In this document: positions 9,526 to 20,909 of the stretch, piece by piece
Layout: the number at the start of each line of letters is the position of its first letter
Position numbering within the stretch: position 1 is the stretch's first letter
Assembly (NCBI RefSeq): GCF_003408705.1
Contig: NZ_QAYL01000002.1
Coordinates: 62,001-126,000 of the forward strand
Origin: Mycobacterium uberis
GTDB taxonomy: Bacteria > Actinomycetota > Actinomycetes > Mycobacteriales > Mycobacteriaceae
Direction: 5' to 3'
DNA: 64,000 nucleotides
Notes under the pieces: model-generated
Database searches by the model: none
What the model was told of the DNA's origin: nothing
Seen by the model: only the letters and a program-made list of their open reading frames with translations
Program-made: the position numbers and the translations under genes

Positions 9526-9927
9526 GTGCCGGCCTCTATCAGCGCTGTACGGATACTCGTGTACAGCAACAACGCCAGAACCCGCCAACAAGTAATACAG
9601 GCACTAGGCAAACGACTGCACCCAGAACTACCCGAGCTGACTTATGCCGAAGTAGCGACCGGCCCGATGGTGATACGACGAATGGACGCCGGTGATATCG
9701 ATTTGGCCATCCTCGATGGCGAGGCGACGCCGACCGGCGGTATGGGCATAGCGAAACAGCTCAAAGACGAACTTGACGCATGTCCGCCGGTCATAGTGCT
9801 CACCGGGCGCCCTGACGACGCCTGGCTGGCTAGCTGGTCACGAGCCGAAGCCGCGGTCCCACAGCCCATCGACCCCATCGCGCTGGGTCGGACCGTGCTC
9901 GGACTGTTAACGGCTCTGGCACAGTAG
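9526..9927 (+). CDS. Receiver-domain-like protein (Rv3143-like)
   Basis: 133-residue stand-alone protein with a CheY-like alpha/beta pattern: VRILVYSNNARTRQQV (strand 1), DIDLAILDGEATPTGGMGIA (strand 3 with the presumed phospho-Asp in LDG), CPPVIVLTGRPDD (strand 4), then WSRAEAAVPQPIDP. The usual acidic pair after strand 1 is replaced by SNN, so phosphorylation may be lost or altered. No output domain is attached. The GTG at 9526 gives exactly the length of the M. tuberculosis ortholog. The longer frame from 9412 begins with unrelated low-quality sequence. It sits upstream of nuoA-N as in M. tuberculosis, with only a dead PPE gene between. Confidence 0.85.
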   Translation: MPASISAVRILVYSNNARTRQQVIQALGKRLHPELPELTYAEVATGPMVIRRMDAGDIDLAILDGEATPTGGMGIAKQLKDELDACPPVIVLTGRPDDAWLASWSRAEAAVPQPIDPIALGRTVLGLLTALAQ

Positions 9928-10049
9928 GCGCTAAACACACCGGGCTATAAAGCCGGTGCTCAGCCGTCTCGCAGTTGAATCCGCGGGGTCCGCTTTGCCT
10001 AAGGTCGCAATCGCCTCGCCGCCGTGTCCGACCTTAACGGCGCCGCTGT

Positions 10050-10900
10050 TTCAGCTACCGCGGATGTCTTCGAATCTTGCTGATCCTGGGTTGCAGCGGG
10101 CCGCGTTGGTATCCTTCGGGCCCTGAAGCCTGTAGCGACGACGCGGAATTCCAAAATCTGTTATTTGTGTTGGCTGCGCTTGCCTTACCGCTGCTGCCTT
10201 CGCCACAATTTCCGAAGGCGGATTTGGCAATACCCTCAATGCCGGAGCCGATATAGCAACCTCCCGAGTCCCAGGAGTAAGTATTTCAGACACACCAGTT
10301 GATTCAGGTACCTCAGATGCCAAGTCGTCAGGATCAATCTGATTGTCTCCGATAATCCTGGTATGGGTGTTATTGCCACCAGTGGCCGGGACCCAGAACA
10401 GGGACGCCGAAAACCCCAATTCCGGGGCTCCCAACGCTGGCATTGGTCGTAATTGTGTTGCCGCTGCCCAAGTCGTAGTTAGCGCCATTTCCGGTGTCAT
10501 AGGGTGTATTACCCCCTGCATAAACCCAGTCCCGGCGGCTCTGGCCACTACGCCGTTGACATAGTTGCCGCAGGCGTTCTTGACGCCACCACCGCTAGGG
10601 CCGTCGCTACCGCCCAAGCAGGCGCACGCCTCCAAACTCACCGCCGAAGTTAGCTGCTAACCGTACCATCGGCCAGCCTCGGAAAGGCTTACAACAGGTT
10701 CTGCCACGGCGACAACTGCACAACCCATTGTCTATTACTACGGATATAGTACCCTGACATCGCGACGACGTCGGTAGCCCACATCTCTCCGTACATGCTC
10801 TCAACGACCGCTATAGCCGGCGCGTTCTGGTCAAACAAATTCGACACCATCAACTACACGAATGCATTGCGGTTGCCGGCAATTGCCACCGGTAGTGCCG
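10050..10900 (-). pseudogene. Decayed PPE-family gene (PPE52-like)
   Basis: Reverse-strand fragments of a PPE protein. Near 10750-10860 reads [22 protein letters not shown], shown here only in part as [11 protein letters not shown] and [13 protein letters not shown], the conserved PPE-domain end. A 196-codon open remnant at 10051-10641 carries GNNTHTRIIGDNQ, like the Asn-rich MPTR or SVP repeats. The PPE N-terminus and several joins are missing. The position between the receiver-like gene and nuoA matches Rv3144c. Confidence 0.7.
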
Positions 10901-10911
10901 TCAGAGCTTGC

Positions 10912-10943
10912 GCCGCCTCAAATATATGCCGCCTCAAATATAT
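10912..10943. repeat. Perfect 16-bp tandem duplication
   Basis: GCCGCCTCAAATATAT occurs at 10912-10927 and again directly at 10928-10943 with no mismatch. It lies just beyond the recognisable PPE pseudogene. It is probably a replication-slippage product in unconstrained DNA. Confidence 0.85.
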
Positions 10944-11492
10944 TTTGGCCACAACCCGCGCCTGACCCGCCACCCCGGTCGTCACCTAGACAAATTGATT
11001 GCGCCGCAGACCCCAGCTCTTCGACCAAGCCCCTCCCAAGTCGCCACCGACATTAGCGCAATACCTGCGCCAGCGAACATCCGTAAGGAGTTGATACCTG
11101 ACGGCAGCACAAAAAACTCACGGCTCCAATCTTCCCAGATCGCTCGACAGTGCTATGCTGAATTCGTGAAAATCCCTGTGATTACTCGATGGCAATAACC
11201 ATAACAACAAATATTGCGCCGATCTGCCCATTAACAAAAATATTCGTAAAATTCTGATGTGCTGCGCAGTCTTCCAATGTCCGTGGCTGTTCTGCAGATG
11301 GATTCACCACACCACCAGGGGTCGGCGCCGAGCCGAGGCCATATCTTAAGTCGACCCCCGGCATAAGTCTTCGTCACTCCGCGACTATGTTGAAAGTTAT
11401 TGTGATTGTCCGCCAGCTGGGTCCATCATAATTTTAGTCCGACTACCGCCTGGGTCGACGCAACCAGCCCGCACGACACATCAGGAAGCAAG
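10944..11492. other. Leader/promoter region of nuoA-N, no recognisable gene
   Basis: About 550 bases upstream of nuoA. A reverse open stretch at 11182-11364 has no family resemblance I can see. AT-rich patches around 11160-11240 could hold the operon promoter, but no convincing -10/-35 pair could be chosen. Confidence 0.4.
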
Positions 11493-11879
11493 TTGAACCT
11501 CTACACACCCATCCTGGTACTGGGAGTCATTGCCACCTCCTTTGCAGTGGTCTCAGTTGTGATCGCGAGCCTGGTCGGCCCGTCTCATTTCAACCGGTCC
11601 AAGCAAACGGCCTACGAGTGTGGGATCGAGCCCATCGATAACGGCGTCAGAACTTCCACGGGCGGTAGCGCAGCCAGCAGGCAACGTTTCCCGGTGAAGT
11701 ATTACCTGACTGCGATGTTGTTCACCATCTTCGACATTGAAATCGTGTTCTTGTATCCCTGGGCGGTCAGCTACGACGCCCTGGGGGCGTTCGCGTTGGT
11801 CGAGATGGTGGTATTCATGCTCACGGTATTTGTAGCCTACGCCTATGTATGGCGACTCGGCGGCTTGACGTGGGATTGA
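11493..11879 (+). CDS. nuoA: NADH dehydrogenase I chain A
   Basis: Membrane subunit of the proton-pumping NADH:menaquinone oxidoreductase (complex I). The TTG start at 11493 has AGGAAG seven bases upstream and gives LNLYTPILVL, 128 residues, the same length as in M. tuberculosis. Three membrane segments are visible (TPILVLGVIATSFAVVSVVI; FPVKYYLTAMLFTIFDIEIV; ALVEMVVFMLTVFVAYAYVW). The conserved loop AYECGIEP and the FDIEIVFLYPWA motif are present. The frame is open from 11406 but upstream residues do not fit the family. It is first gene of the nuo operon, with nuoB 28 bases later. Confidence 0.93.
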   Translation: MNLYTPILVLGVIATSFAVVSVVIASLVGPSHFNRSKQTAYECGIEPIDNGVRTSTGGSAASRQRFPVKYYLTAMLFTIFDIEIVFLYPWAVSYDALGAFALVEMVVFMLTVFVAYAYVWRLGGLTWD

Positions 11880-11907
11880 GGGCTACTGAGGGGATTGGGG
11901 ATAGAGC

Positions 11908-12462
11908 ATGGGTCTGGAAGAACAGCTGCCGGCGGGGATTTTGCTGTCAACTGTGGAGAAGGTGGCTGGTTATGCCCGCAAGAACTCATTGTGGCCGGCA
12001 ACGTTTGGGTTGGCTTGCTGTGCAATCGAGATGATGGCGACCGCTGGGCCGCGGTTTGACATAGCAAGATTTGGCATGGAGCGATTCTCGGCGACACCCC
12101 GGCAGGCTGATCTGATGATCGTTGCTGGTCGGGTCAGCCAGAAGATGGCGCCGGTGCTGCGGCAGATCTACGACCAAATGGCCGAACCGAAATGGGTTCT
12201 GGCGATGGGCGTGTGCGCATCATCCGGTGGCATGTTCAATAACTATGCGATCGTGCAGGGTGTAGATCACATTGTTCCGGTAGATATCTACCTACCCGGC
12301 TGCCCACCGCGTCCGGAGATGCTGCTGAACGCAATCCTGTTGCTGCACGAAAAGATTCAGGAAATGCCGCTGGGCGTCAACCGGGAACGCGTCATTGCCG
12401 AAGCTGAGGAAATTGCACTGACGGCGCAGCCCACGATCGAGATACGCGGCCTGCTGCGATGA
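11908..12462 (+). CDS. nuoB: NADH dehydrogenase I chain B
   Basis: Peripheral-arm subunit carrying iron-sulfur cluster N2, which passes electrons to menaquinone. The cluster cysteines are visible in [19 protein letters not shown] and PGCPPRPE. 184 residues, full length. The ATG at 11908 follows GATAGAGC. Its TGA overlaps the nuoC ATG (ATGA), indicating translational coupling. Confidence 0.96.
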   Translation: MGLEEQLPAGILLSTVEKVAGYARKNSLWPATFGLACCAIEMMATAGPRFDIARFGMERFSATPRQADLMIVAGRVSQKMAPVLRQIYDQMAEPKWVLAMGVCASSGGMFNNYAIVQGVDHIVPVDIYLPGCPPRPEMLLNAILLLHEKIQEMPLGVNRERVIAEAEEIALTAQPTIEIRGLLR

Positions 12463-13163
12463 GCCAGGGTTCACGCGGGGTAGGTCATCCGGATTACGCA
12501 GATAAAGAGGTGGTCGACGTTCGCCACGGTATGTTCGGGGTATCCGGCACCGGCGACACCTCCGGATATGGACGGTTAGTGCGCCGGGTCGTGCTCCCGG
12601 GCAGTAGCCCCCGACCTTACGGCGGCTACTTCGACGACGTGGTCGACAGACTGGCCGAAGCGTTGCAGCGCGGCGCGATCAAACTCAACAACGCCATTGA
12701 GAAGGTCGTGGTCTATCGCAACGAACTCACACTGCACGTCCAGCGTGATCTGCTAGTCCAGGTAGCCCAACGTCTCCGTGATGAGCCAGAATTGCGCTTC
12801 GAGCTGTGTCTAGGTGTCAATGGCGTGCACTACCCGCACGAGACTGGCCGGGAATTGCATGCCGTTTACCCGCTGAAATCGATCACTCATAACCGCCGGC
12901 TCCGACTGGAAGTGTCTGTGCAAGATAGTGATCCGCATATCCCCTCACTGTACGCGGTCTATCCGACCAACGATTGGCACGAACGCGAAACCTACGATTT
13001 CTTCGGGATCATCTTCGATGGCCATCCGTCGCTGACCCGAATCGAAATGCCCGACGACTGGCAGGGACACCCGCAACGCAAGGACTATCCACTCGGTGGC
13101 ATCCCGGTCGAATACAAGGGTGCGCAGATACCTCCACCCGACGAGCGGAGGGGTTACAACTAA
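12459..13163 (+). CDS. nuoC: NADH dehydrogenase I chain C
   Basis: 30-kDa subunit of the hydrophilic arm of complex I that supports nuoD at the quinone site. 234 residues. The family signature [18 protein letters not shown] is present near residue 174, followed by [20 protein letters not shown]. It overlaps nuoB by four bases and nuoD by one (TAATG). It is complete. Confidence 0.95.
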   Translation: MSQGSRGVGHPDYADKEVVDVRHGMFGVSGTGDTSGYGRLVRRVVLPGSSPRPYGGYFDDVVDRLAEALQRGAIKLNNAIEKVVVYRNELTLHVQRDLLVQVAQRLRDEPELRFELCLGVNGVHYPHETGRELHAVYPLKSITHNRRLRLEVSVQDSDPHIPSLYAVYPTNDWHERETYDFFGIIFDGHPSLTRIEMPDDWQGHPQRKDYPLGGIPVEYKGAQIPPPDERRGYN

Positions 13164-14461
13164 TGAACGAAAGCGAGACAGTCCTGGTCACCGGCAGCCA
13201 GGACTGGGAGCAGATCGTCGATGCCGCCCGCAACGCGGATCTCGGTGAACGTATCGTCGTCAACATGGGGCCTCAGCATCCGTCCACTCACGGGGTTTTG
13301 CGGCTGGTCCTCGAGATCGAGGGGGAAACGATAACCGAAACCCGATGCGGAATCGGCTATCTGCACACCGGAATCGAGAAGAATCTCGAATACCGTTACT
13401 GGACTCAAGGCGTCACCTTCGTGACCAGAATGGATTATCTGTCACCTTTTTTCAATGAAACGGCCTACTGCCTTGGCGTAGAGAAGCTGCTCGGCATCAC
13501 CGATCAGATACCCGAGCGGGTAAACGTCATCCGGGTGATGATGATGGAACTCAACCGGATCTCGTCGCATCTAGTCGCTTTGGCGACTGGCGGCATGGAA
13601 CTGGGTGCCATGACCCCGATGTTTGTCGGCTTCCGTGCGCGCGAGATCGTCCTCAACGTGTTTGAATCGATCACCGGCCTGCGGATGAACAGTACCTATA
13701 TCCGGCCCGGCGGTGTGGCCCAGGACCTACCTCCCAACGCTGCCACTGAGATCGCTGAGGCTCTCAAGCAATTACGCCAACCACTCCGCGAAATGGGTGA
13801 GCTGCTCAACGAAAATGCCATCTGGAAAGCACGCACCCAGGATGTCGGTTATCTAGACCTGGTCGGATGCATGGCCCTGGGTATCACCGGCCCGATCCTG
13901 CGCTCCACCGGCCTACCACACGACCTGCGAAAAAGCGAACCCTACTGCGGATACCAGAACTACGAATTCGATGTAATTACCGCTAACACTTGTGATGCCT
14001 ACGGGCGCTATTGGATTCGCTTCCAAGAGATGTGGGAGTCGATAAAAATCGTGGAACAATGTCTAGATAAGTTGCGACCCGGCCCGACCATGGTAAAGGA
14101 CAGCAAGATCGCTTGGCCGGCTGATTTGAAAGTCGGCCCCGATGGCATGGGCAACTCAGAAGAACACATCGCAAAGATCATGGGTAACTCAATGGAAGCA
14201 TTGATCCACCACTTCAAGCTGGTCACCGAGGGCATCCGGGTTCCAGCAGGACAGGTTTACGTGGCAGTCGAATCGCCACGCGGAGAGCTCGGCGTGCACA
14301 TGGTCAGTGATGGTGGTACCCGCCCCTACCGGGTGCATTACCGGGATCCTTCATTCACCAACTTGCAGTCGATCGCGGCGATGAGCGAGGGTGGGATGGT
14401 TGCCGACTTAATCACCGCGGTAGCCAGCATTGACCCGGTCATGGGGGGGGTGGACCGATGA
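13163..14461 (+). CDS. nuoD: NADH dehydrogenase I chain D
   Basis: 49-kDa subunit that forms the menaquinone-binding pocket with NuoB. 432 residues. The signature [17 protein letters not shown] near residue 36, [14 protein letters not shown] and PVMGGVDR at the C-terminus are diagnostic. The ATG at 13163 overlaps the nuoC stop. A longer open frame from 12974 lies wholly inside nuoC and is not used. The last codons contain a run of eight G at 14443-14450, a possible slippage site. The stop overlaps the nuoE ATG. Confidence 0.95.
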   Translation: MNESETVLVTGSQDWEQIVDAARNADLGERIVVNMGPQHPSTHGVLRLVLEIEGETITETRCGIGYLHTGIEKNLEYRYWTQGVTFVTRMDYLSPFFNETAYCLGVEKLLGITDQIPERVNVIRVMMMELNRISSHLVALATGGMELGAMTPMFVGFRAREIVLNVFESITGLRMNSTYIRPGGVAQDLPPNAATEIAEALKQLRQPLREMGELLNENAIWKARTQDVGYLDLVGCMALGITGPILRSTGLPHDLRKSEPYCGYQNYEFDVITANTCDAYGRYWIRFQEMWESIKIVEQCLDKLRPGPTMVKDSKIAWPADLKVGPDGMGNSEEHIAKIMGNSMEALIHHFKLVTEGIRVPAGQVYVAVESPRGELGVHMVSDGGTRPYRVHYRDPSFTNLQSIAAMSEGGMVADLITAVASIDPVMGGVDR

Positions 14462-15237
14462 CAGAACCACAGGCCGTAACGACTGGCGAGCGAGTCTTCA
14501 TTCGGCTCGGACCGCCACCTGAGGAGCCCAATCAATTCGTGGTCGAGGGTGCGCCGCAGTCGTATTCGTCGGAGGTCAAGGCGCGGCTGGAGGTCGACGC
14601 TAAGGAGGTCATCGGTCGTTACCCCAACAACCGCTCAGCGCTGCTGCCGTTGCTGCACCTGGTACAAGCCGAGGACTCCTACCTGACGCCTGCAGGCTTG
14701 AAGTTCTGCGCCGATCAGCTGGGACTGACTGGCGCCGAGGTATCGGCGGTGGCCAGCTTTTACACCATGTACCGCCGCCGCCCGACCGGTAAATACCTGG
14801 TAGGAATCTGCACCAGCACACTGTGTGCCGTCATGGGCGGCGACGCCATATTTGAGACGCTGGTAAACCATCTCGACGTCCGCAATGACCAGACCACCCC
14901 CGACGGCAAGATAACCCTACAACACATCGAGTGCAATGCCGCCTGCGACTACGCACCGGTGGTAATGGTCAACTGGGAATTCTTCGATAACCAGACCCCG
15001 GAGTCGGCACGCGAACTCGTCGACTCGCTCCAATCCGGCAAACCAATCTCACCTACCCGCGGTGCTCCACTACGCACGTTTCGTCATACATCGCGTAGCC
15101 TGGCCGGCCTACTAGACCAGCGCCCAGACGATGGGCAAGGTGGTGTCGGTGCAGCGACATTGGCAGGTCTGAACGTGGCACGCGAACACGGCATGCAGGC
15201 GCCCCCAATGCCAGACGTACCAGGGAAAGAACAGTAA
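14458..15237 (+). CDS. nuoE: NADH dehydrogenase I chain E
   Basis: 24-kDa subunit with [2Fe-2S] cluster N1a in the NADH-oxidising module. The four cluster cysteines are in [11 protein letters not shown] and [10 protein letters not shown], about residues 121-167. 259 residues, with a Gly/Gln-rich C-terminal tail after residue 190 as in other mycobacteria. It overlaps nuoD by four bases, and nuoF starts directly after its TAA. Confidence 0.94.
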   Translation: MTEPQAVTTGERVFIRLGPPPEEPNQFVVEGAPQSYSSEVKARLEVDAKEVIGRYPNNRSALLPLLHLVQAEDSYLTPAGLKFCADQLGLTGAEVSAVASFYTMYRRRPTGKYLVGICTSTLCAVMGGDAIFETLVNHLDVRNDQTTPDGKITLQHIECNAACDYAPVVMVNWEFFDNQTPESARELVDSLQSGKPISPTRGAPLRTFRHTSRSLAGLLDQRPDDGQGGVGAATLAGLNVAREHGMQAPPMPDVPGKEQ

Positions 15238-16584
15238 ATGGCTGCCTCTGCCGCCCCCGAAGCGACACCGTTGACCCCAATGATCAGCCGCTACTGGGAC
15301 GACCCCGAATCGTGGACACTGGAAACCTACCAGCGCCACCGCGGCTACCAGGCGATGAAGAAGGCCTTGGCCATGGAGCCCGACGCCGTGATCAGCACTG
15401 TCCAAGACTCAGGGCTACGCGGGCGCGGCGGCGCGGGCTTTTCCACTGGCACAAAGTGGTCGTTTATCCCGCAAGGCGACACCGGACCGGCCGCCAAGCC
15501 ACACTACCTGGTGGTCAACGCCGATGAGTCTGAACCTGGTACGTGCAAAGATATTCCGCTGATGTTGGCCACACCGCATCTGCTTATCGAAGGCGTCATC
15601 ATCGCCGCCTACGCAATCCAGGCAAACCATGCGTTCATCTACGTACGCGGCGAAGTGCTGCCCGTGTTGCGTCGCCTACAGAATGCAGTGGCCGAGGCGT
15701 ACTCCGCCGATTACCTGGGCAGCGACATCGCCGGTTCGGGCTTCGACCTAGAGCTGGTGGTACACGCCGGCGCGGGCGCCTACATCTGCGGCGAGGAGAC
15801 CGCACTGCTCGATTCGCTGGAAGGTCAGCGCGGCCAGCCACGACTCCGTCCGCCGTTCCCTGCAATAGCAGGGTTGTACGGCTGCCCCACGGTGATCAAC
15901 AACGTCGAAACAATCGCCAGTGTCCCGTCAATACTGCTGGGCGGCGTCGACTGGTTCCGGTCGATGGGTAGCAAGAAATCACCTGGCTTCACGCTGTATT
16001 CGCTGTCCGGACACGTCACCCGCCCAGGTCAGTACGAGGCTCCGCTGGGTATCACGCTGCGTGAGTTGCTCAACTACGCCGGCGGGGTGCGCGTCGGGCA
16101 CCGACTCAAGTTCTGGACCCCAGGTGGGTCTTCGACACCGTTGCTCACCGCCGAGCACCTCGACGTGCCACTGGACTATGAAGGCGTGGGTGGAGCCGGC
16201 TCGATGCTGGGCACTAAAGCACTGGAGATCTTCGATGAAACCACCTGTGTGGTGCGCGCGGTGCGCCGGTGGACCCAGTTCTACAAGCATGAGTCGTGCG
16301 GTAAATGCACGCCATGTCGAGAGGGTACCTTTTGGCTCGATCAGATCTACAAGCGGCTGGAAACCGGAAAAGGCATGCACGAAGATCTCGACAAGCTGAC
16401 CGACATCGCAGAAGCCATTTTGGGAAAGTCCTTCTGCGCGTTAGGAGATGGAGCAGCCAGCCCGGTAGTATCGTCGATTAAACACTTCCGCGACGAGTAC
16501 GTCTCGCATGTCGAAGGAGGCGGATGTCCCTTTGACCCTCGAGATTCTATGCTCACGACAGGACGGGAAGACACAAAAAGGTAG
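15238..16584 (+). CDS. nuoF: NADH dehydrogenase I chain F
   Basis: 51-kDa subunit that binds NADH and FMN and carries the [4Fe-4S] cluster N3. GLRGRGGAGFSTGTKW (NAD/FMN loop), NADESEPGTCKD and GAGAYICGEETALLDSLEG (FMN site) are visible. CGKCTPCREGTFW plus a later FCALGD supply the cluster cysteines. 448 residues, full length. It abuts nuoE with no spacer, and nuoG follows after nine bases with GGGGG upstream of its ATG. Confidence 0.95.
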   Translation: MAASAAPEATPLTPMISRYWDDPESWTLETYQRHRGYQAMKKALAMEPDAVISTVQDSGLRGRGGAGFSTGTKWSFIPQGDTGPAAKPHYLVVNADESEPGTCKDIPLMLATPHLLIEGVIIAAYAIQANHAFIYVRGEVLPVLRRLQNAVAEAYSADYLGSDIAGSGFDLELVVHAGAGAYICGEETALLDSLEGQRGQPRLRPPFPAIAGLYGCPTVINNVETIASVPSILLGGVDWFRSMGSKKSPGFTLYSLSGHVTRPGQYEAPLGITLRELLNYAGGVRVGHRLKFWTPGGSSTPLLTAEHLDVPLDYEGVGGAGSMLGTKALEIFDETTCVVRAVRRWTQFYKHESCGKCTPCREGTFWLDQIYKRLETGKGMHEDLDKLTDIAEAILGKSFCALGDGAASPVVSSIKHFRDEYVSHVEGGGCPFDPRDSMLTTGREDTKR

Positions 16585-16593
16585 GGGGCCTCA

Positions 16594-19023
16594 ATGACGA
16601 GCGCAGTCGAGACTCAAACCGGCGACAGGACAAGCCAGTCTACTATGGTCACATTGACCATCGACGGTATCGAAAATAGTTTTCCCAAAGGAACTCTGGT
16701 GATTCGCGCTGCCGAATTGATGGGCATCCAAATCCCGCGGTTCTGTGACCACCCGCTGCTGGATCCAGTCGGAGCCTGCCGACAATGCCTGGTCGAAGTA
16801 GAGGGACAACGCAAACCAATAGCGTCGTGCACCACCGTGGTCACCGATGACATGGTCGTGCGTACTCAATTCACGTCGGCGGTCGCCGACAAAGCGCAGC
16901 ACGGCGTGATGGAGCTGCTGTTGATCAACCATCCACTAGACTGCCCAATATGTGACAAGGGTGGTGAGTGCCCATTACAGAACCAAGCAATATCTAACGG
17001 CCGCACAGATTCTCGCTACACCGACGTTAAACGCACTTTCGCCAAACCCATCAACATCTCCACTCAGATTCTGCTAGACCGCGAGCGTTGCATCCTTTGT
17101 GCTCGCTGCACACGCTTCTCCGAACAGATCGCAGGCGACCCGTTCATCGACATGCAGGAACGAGGCGCACTGCAGCAGGTCGGCATCTACGCAAACGAGC
17201 CATTCGACTCCTACTTCTCAGGCAACACGGTGCAGATCTGCCCGGTGGGCGCGCTGACTGGGTCCTCCTACCGTTTCCGAGCCCGCCCGTTCGATCTGGT
17301 GTCCAGCGCAAGCGTGTGTGAACACTGCGCGTCCGGGTGTGCGCAGCGCACTGACCACCGCCGCGGCAAAGTATTGCGCAGGTTGGCTGGCGATGACTCG
17401 GAAGTCAACGAGGAATGGAACTGCGACAAGGGCCGGTGGGCTTTTAACTACATCTCACAGCCAGACGTGATCGCCACTCCTTTGATCCGCGGTGCTGACG
17501 GAACGCTACAACCGGCGTCGTGGCCCCATGCAATGGTGACCGCCGCCCAAGGGCTCGGTGCGGCCCGTGGTCGCACCGGTGTACTGGTGGGAGGCAGGGT
17601 GACCTGGGAGGATGCCTATGCCTACGCTAAGTTTGCGCGAATTACTTTGAACACCAACGATGTCGACTTTCGCGCACGCCCACACTCAACGGAAGAGGCT
17701 GACTTTTTGGCGGCATGTATCGCAGGTCGGCCGGTAACCGTCAGCTATTCCGACCTGGAATCGGCGCCGGTGGTGCTGCTGGTCGGGTTCGAGCCGGAAG
17801 ACGAGTCGCCCATCGTGTTCCTGCGGTTACGCAAAGCAGCCCGCAAACACAGGGTACCAGTGTATGCAATAGCACCATTCGCAACCCGCGCGCTGCAGAA
17901 GATGTCCGGTCGGCTTATCAAAACCGTTCCCGGCGTTGAGCCATCGACACTAGATGGGCTGGCCACCGGCGAACTGCGCGACCTGCTGGCCACGCCTGGT
18001 GCAGTTATAATGGTGGGGGAACGCTTGGCCACAGTGCCGGGCGGGTTGTCCGCCGCGGCACGGCTCGCCGATACCACCGGAGCGCAGCTGGCGTGGGTAC
18101 CGCGTCGTGCCGGGGAACGCGGCGCACTGGACGCTGGCGCACTGCCCACCCTGCTGCCCGGTGGTCGTCCGCTGGCCGATGCCGTTGCCCGTGCCCAGGT
18201 CTGTGCAGCTTGGCACGTCTACGAATTACCCACTGCCAGTGGGCGGGACGCCGATGGTATGCTGGCCGCTGCCGCCGACGGGACCCTAGGGGCACTTCTG
18301 GTCGGCGGCGTCGAGCCTGCCGACTTCGCTGACCCGGACGTGGCGCTGACCGCGCTGGATGCTGTCGGTTTCGTAGTCAGCTTAGAGCTTCGCCACAGCG
18401 CTGTCACCGAACACGCCAACGTCGTGTTTCCAGTTGCGCCGACGACACAGAAATCCGGCACTTTCATGAACTGGGAAGGACGCTACCGCGAATTCGCCCC
18501 GGCACTGCACGGAACTACCCAGCAAGCCGGCCAGTCAGATCATCGAGTACTCAACGCCCTGGCCGACGAAATGGGCTTCTATCTAGGGCTTTCCACCGTT
18601 GAGGAGGTACACGCAGAGCTGTCCGAGCTGGGCAACTGGAACAGGAAACAGGCCTCCTTAGATATCGAGGCCCCGCATATCGCCGCTTTAGCGGCAGCCC
18701 AACCAGGGCAAGGTGAAGCCATATTAACCGGTTGGCGGATGCTGCTCGATGGTGGCCGTCTACAAGACGGCGAACCATATCTGGCGAGGACCGCGCGGGC
18801 ACCGGTGCTGCGGCTGTCGGCAGACTCGGCTACCGAGATCGGTGCCGCCGACAGTGACGCGATTACCGTTAGCACCCCACGTGGGTCGATTACGTTACCA
18901 CTGACTATCACCGACATGCCGGATCGGGTGGTGTGGCTGCCGCTGAACTCGCCGGGTTCGACAGTGCATCAGCAACTAGGTGTCACCGTTGGCGCCATAG
19001 TAAAGATCGGATTGAGCGCATGA
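16594..19023 (+). CDS. nuoG: NADH dehydrogenase I chain G
   Basis: Large iron-sulfur subunit of the NADH module, 809 residues. The N-terminal ferredoxin domain has [19 protein letters not shown] and C-x-K motifs. Next come [17 protein letters not shown], the two-cluster segment [17 protein letters not shown] and [16 protein letters not shown] at the start of the molybdopterin-oxidoreductase-like domain, which lacks cofactor in complex I. Length agrees with the M. tuberculosis protein. No interruption is seen despite its size. The distance to nuoH (106 bases) is larger than any other spacer in the operon. Confidence 0.95.
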   Translation: MTSAVETQTGDRTSQSTMVTLTIDGIENSFPKGTLVIRAAELMGIQIPRFCDHPLLDPVGACRQCLVEVEGQRKPIASCTTVVTDDMVVRTQFTSAVADKAQHGVMELLLINHPLDCPICDKGGECPLQNQAISNGRTDSRYTDVKRTFAKPINISTQILLDRERCILCARCTRFSEQIAGDPFIDMQERGALQQVGIYANEPFDSYFSGNTVQICPVGALTGSSYRFRARPFDLVSSASVCEHCASGCAQRTDHRRGKVLRRLAGDDSEVNEEWNCDKGRWAFNYISQPDVIATPLIRGADGTLQPASWPHAMVTAAQGLGAARGRTGVLVGGRVTWEDAYAYAKFARITLNTNDVDFRARPHSTEEADFLAACIAGRPVTVSYSDLESAPVVLLVGFEPEDESPIVFLRLRKAARKHRVPVYAIAPFATRALQKMSGRLIKTVPGVEPSTLDGLATGELRDLLATPGAVIMVGERLATVPGGLSAAARLADTTGAQLAWVPRRAGERGALDAGALPTLLPGGRPLADAVARAQVCAAWHVYELPTASGRDADGMLAAAADGTLGALLVGGVEPADFADPDVALTALDAVGFVVSLELRHSAVTEHANVVFPVAPTTQKSGTFMNWEGRYREFAPALHGTTQQAGQSDHRVLNALADEMGFYLGLSTVEEVHAELSELGNWNRKQASLDIEAPHIAALAAAQPGQGEAILTGWRMLLDGGRLQDGEPYLARTARAPVLRLSADSATEIGAADSDAITVSTPRGSITLPLTITDMPDRVVWLPLNSPGSTVHQQLGVTVGAIVKIGLSA

Positions 19024-19129
19024 CCCCTTGCCACGAGCATGCGTGTTTCCCCGCAATCGGGAGGTGCTCCCAGCACGCCGACATACCGATATTGACGTGC
19101 ACAAGCGCGCCTTCGCGCGAGGCAACCGC

Positions 19130-20350
19130 ATGACAGCCTTTGGACACGACCCCTGGTGGCTGGTGCTAAGCAAGTCATTTGCCATCTTCGTGTTCCTCAT
19201 GCTCACGGTGCTGGTGGCGATCCTGGCCGAACGCAAGCTGCTGGGCCATATGCAGCTGCGGCCAGGCCCAAACCGAGTGGGTCCGAAAGGCGCTCTGCAG
19301 AGCCTGGCAGACGGAATCAAGCTGGCACTTAAGGAAAGCATCACCCCCAGCGGTATCGATCGGTTCGTGTATTTCATGGCGCCGATCATCTCAGTGATTC
19401 CGGCATTCACCGCGTTTGCGTTCATCCCGTTCGGCCCTCAGGTGTCGGTGTTCGGCCATCACACACCATTGCAGTTGACAGACCTTCCGGCCGCTGTGCT
19501 GTTCATCCTAGGGCTCTCAGCGATCGGGGTGTACGGCATCATGCTGGGCGGTTGGGCGTCAGGCTCCACCTACCCGCTGCTGGGCGGCGTGCGATCCACT
19601 GCCCAAGTCATCTCGTATGCGGTGGCGATGGGGTTGTCGTTCGCGGCAGTCTTCCTTTACGCCGGTACCATGTCAACGTCCGGAATCGTCAAAGCCCAGG
19701 AAGACATCTGGCACGTATTCCTGCTGCTGCCGTCGTTCATGATTTACCTCATCTCGATGGTAGGTGAAACCAACCGGGCCCCATTCGACTTACCCGAAGC
19801 CGAAGGTGAGCTAGTAGCCGGTTTCCACACCGAGTACTCGTCGCTGAAGTTCGCGATGTTCATGCTCGCCGAATACGTCAACATGACAACGGCTTCAGCG
19901 CTGGCCGCAACGATGTTCCTTGGCGGTTGGCATGCTCCGTGGCCGCTGAACCTATGGGCAGAAGCCAACGTCGGCTGGTGGCCCGTAATTTGGTTCACAG
20001 CCAAGGTATGCGGATTTTTGTTTGTCTATTTCTGGCTGCGAGCATCACTGCCCAGACTGCGCTACGACCAGTTCATGGCGCTGGGCTGGAAGTTGCTGAT
20101 CCCCGTCTCGCTGGTGTGGGTGATGATCACGGCAGTGATCCGTACCTTGCGTAACCAGGGTTTCCAGCAGTGGACCCCGGTGCTGGTCATCAGCAGCATT
20201 GTGGTTGCCACAGCGCTGCTGCTATCGCTACGAAAGCCGTTCAGCGTTGCCAGCACTCGGGCACCGCAGCGCCGCCCGATGGCCGCAAATCCGTCATTCC
20301 CGACACCGCCGCTACCAGTCGGTGCAAGCAAGGAGAAAGCAGGTGGCTAG
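19130..20350 (+). CDS. nuoH: NADH dehydrogenase I chain H
   Basis: Membrane subunit at the junction of the two arms, helping to form the quinone tunnel. 406 residues with eight or more membrane helices. Hallmarks: [30 protein letters not shown], and [20 protein letters not shown], the last a strongly conserved loop. The ATG at 19130 ([10 protein letters not shown]) aligns with the M. tuberculosis start. The frame is also open from 19028, giving a basic 34-residue extension with no family support. The stop overlaps the nuoI GTG by eight bases. Confidence 0.94.
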   Translation: MTAFGHDPWWLVLSKSFAIFVFLMLTVLVAILAERKLLGHMQLRPGPNRVGPKGALQSLADGIKLALKESITPSGIDRFVYFMAPIISVIPAFTAFAFIPFGPQVSVFGHHTPLQLTDLPAAVLFILGLSAIGVYGIMLGGWASGSTYPLLGGVRSTAQVISYAVAMGLSFAAVFLYAGTMSTSGIVKAQEDIWHVFLLLPSFMIYLISMVGETNRAPFDLPEAEGELVAGFHTEYSSLKFAMFMLAEYVNMTTASALAATMFLGGWHAPWPLNLWAEANVGWWPVIWFTAKVCGFLFVYFWLRASLPRLRYDQFMALGWKLLIPVSLVWVMITAVIRTLRNQGFQQWTPVLVISSIVVATALLLSLRKPFSVASTRAPQRRPMAANPSFPTPPLPVGASKEKAGG

Positions 20351-20909
20351 ATTCTTAGACGCCGTAGCGGGATTCGGTGTAACGCTCGGTTCGATATTCA
20401 AAAAGACGGTCACCGAGGAGTACCCCGAGAAACCAGGCCCGGTTGCGCCACGCTACCACGGCCGTCATCAACTCAACCGGTACCCAGACGGTCTGGAGAA
20501 ATGCATTGGCTGCGAGCTGTGCGCGTGGGCCTGCCCAGCCGACGCAATCTACGTTGAGGGCGCAAACAATACCGAAGAACAGAGATTTTCGCCGGGGGAA
20601 CGCTACGGTCGAGTGTACCAGATTAACTATCTACGGTGCATCGGTTGCGGTTTGTGCATCGAAGCTTGCCCGACCAGGGCACTGACAATGACCAACGAAT
20701 ACGAAATGGCCGGTGACAACCGCGCCGATCTGATCTACGAGAAAAACAGGCTGCTGGCCCCGCTGCTGCCGTGGATGACCGCACCGCCGCACCCGAGAGC
20801 ACCAGGCATCACTAATAAGGACTACTACCAGAGCAACATGACATCAAATAGCTTGCGAGAGAAGAAAAAACCAAGACCAAAGCCGGAGAAGCCCAGTGAC
20901 CGCGATTGA
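20343..20909 (+). CDS. nuoI: NADH dehydrogenase I chain I
   Basis: Carries two [4Fe-4S] clusters (N6a, N6b). The motifs [14 protein letters not shown] and [15 protein letters not shown] are both intact. 188 residues from the GTG at 20343 ([12 protein letters not shown]). This is shorter at the N-terminus than the 211-residue M. tuberculosis protein, whose first part is a poorly conserved basic tail. The C-terminus is Lys/Pro-rich. It overlaps nuoH by eight bases and nuoJ by fourteen. Confidence 0.93.
   Translation: MARFLDAVAGFGVTLGSIFKKTVTEEYPEKPGPVAPRYHGRHQLNRYPDGLEKCIGCELCAWACPADAIYVEGANNTEEQRFSPGERYGRVYQINYLRCIGCGLCIEACPTRALTMTNEYEMAGDNRADLIYEKNRLLAPLLPWMTAPPHPRAPGITNKDYYQSNMTSNSLREKKKPRPKPEKPSDRD

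Noticed and set aside
12974-13162. Upstream extension of the nuoD frame
   Set aside because: It lies entirely within nuoC. The ATG at 13163 matches the family start.
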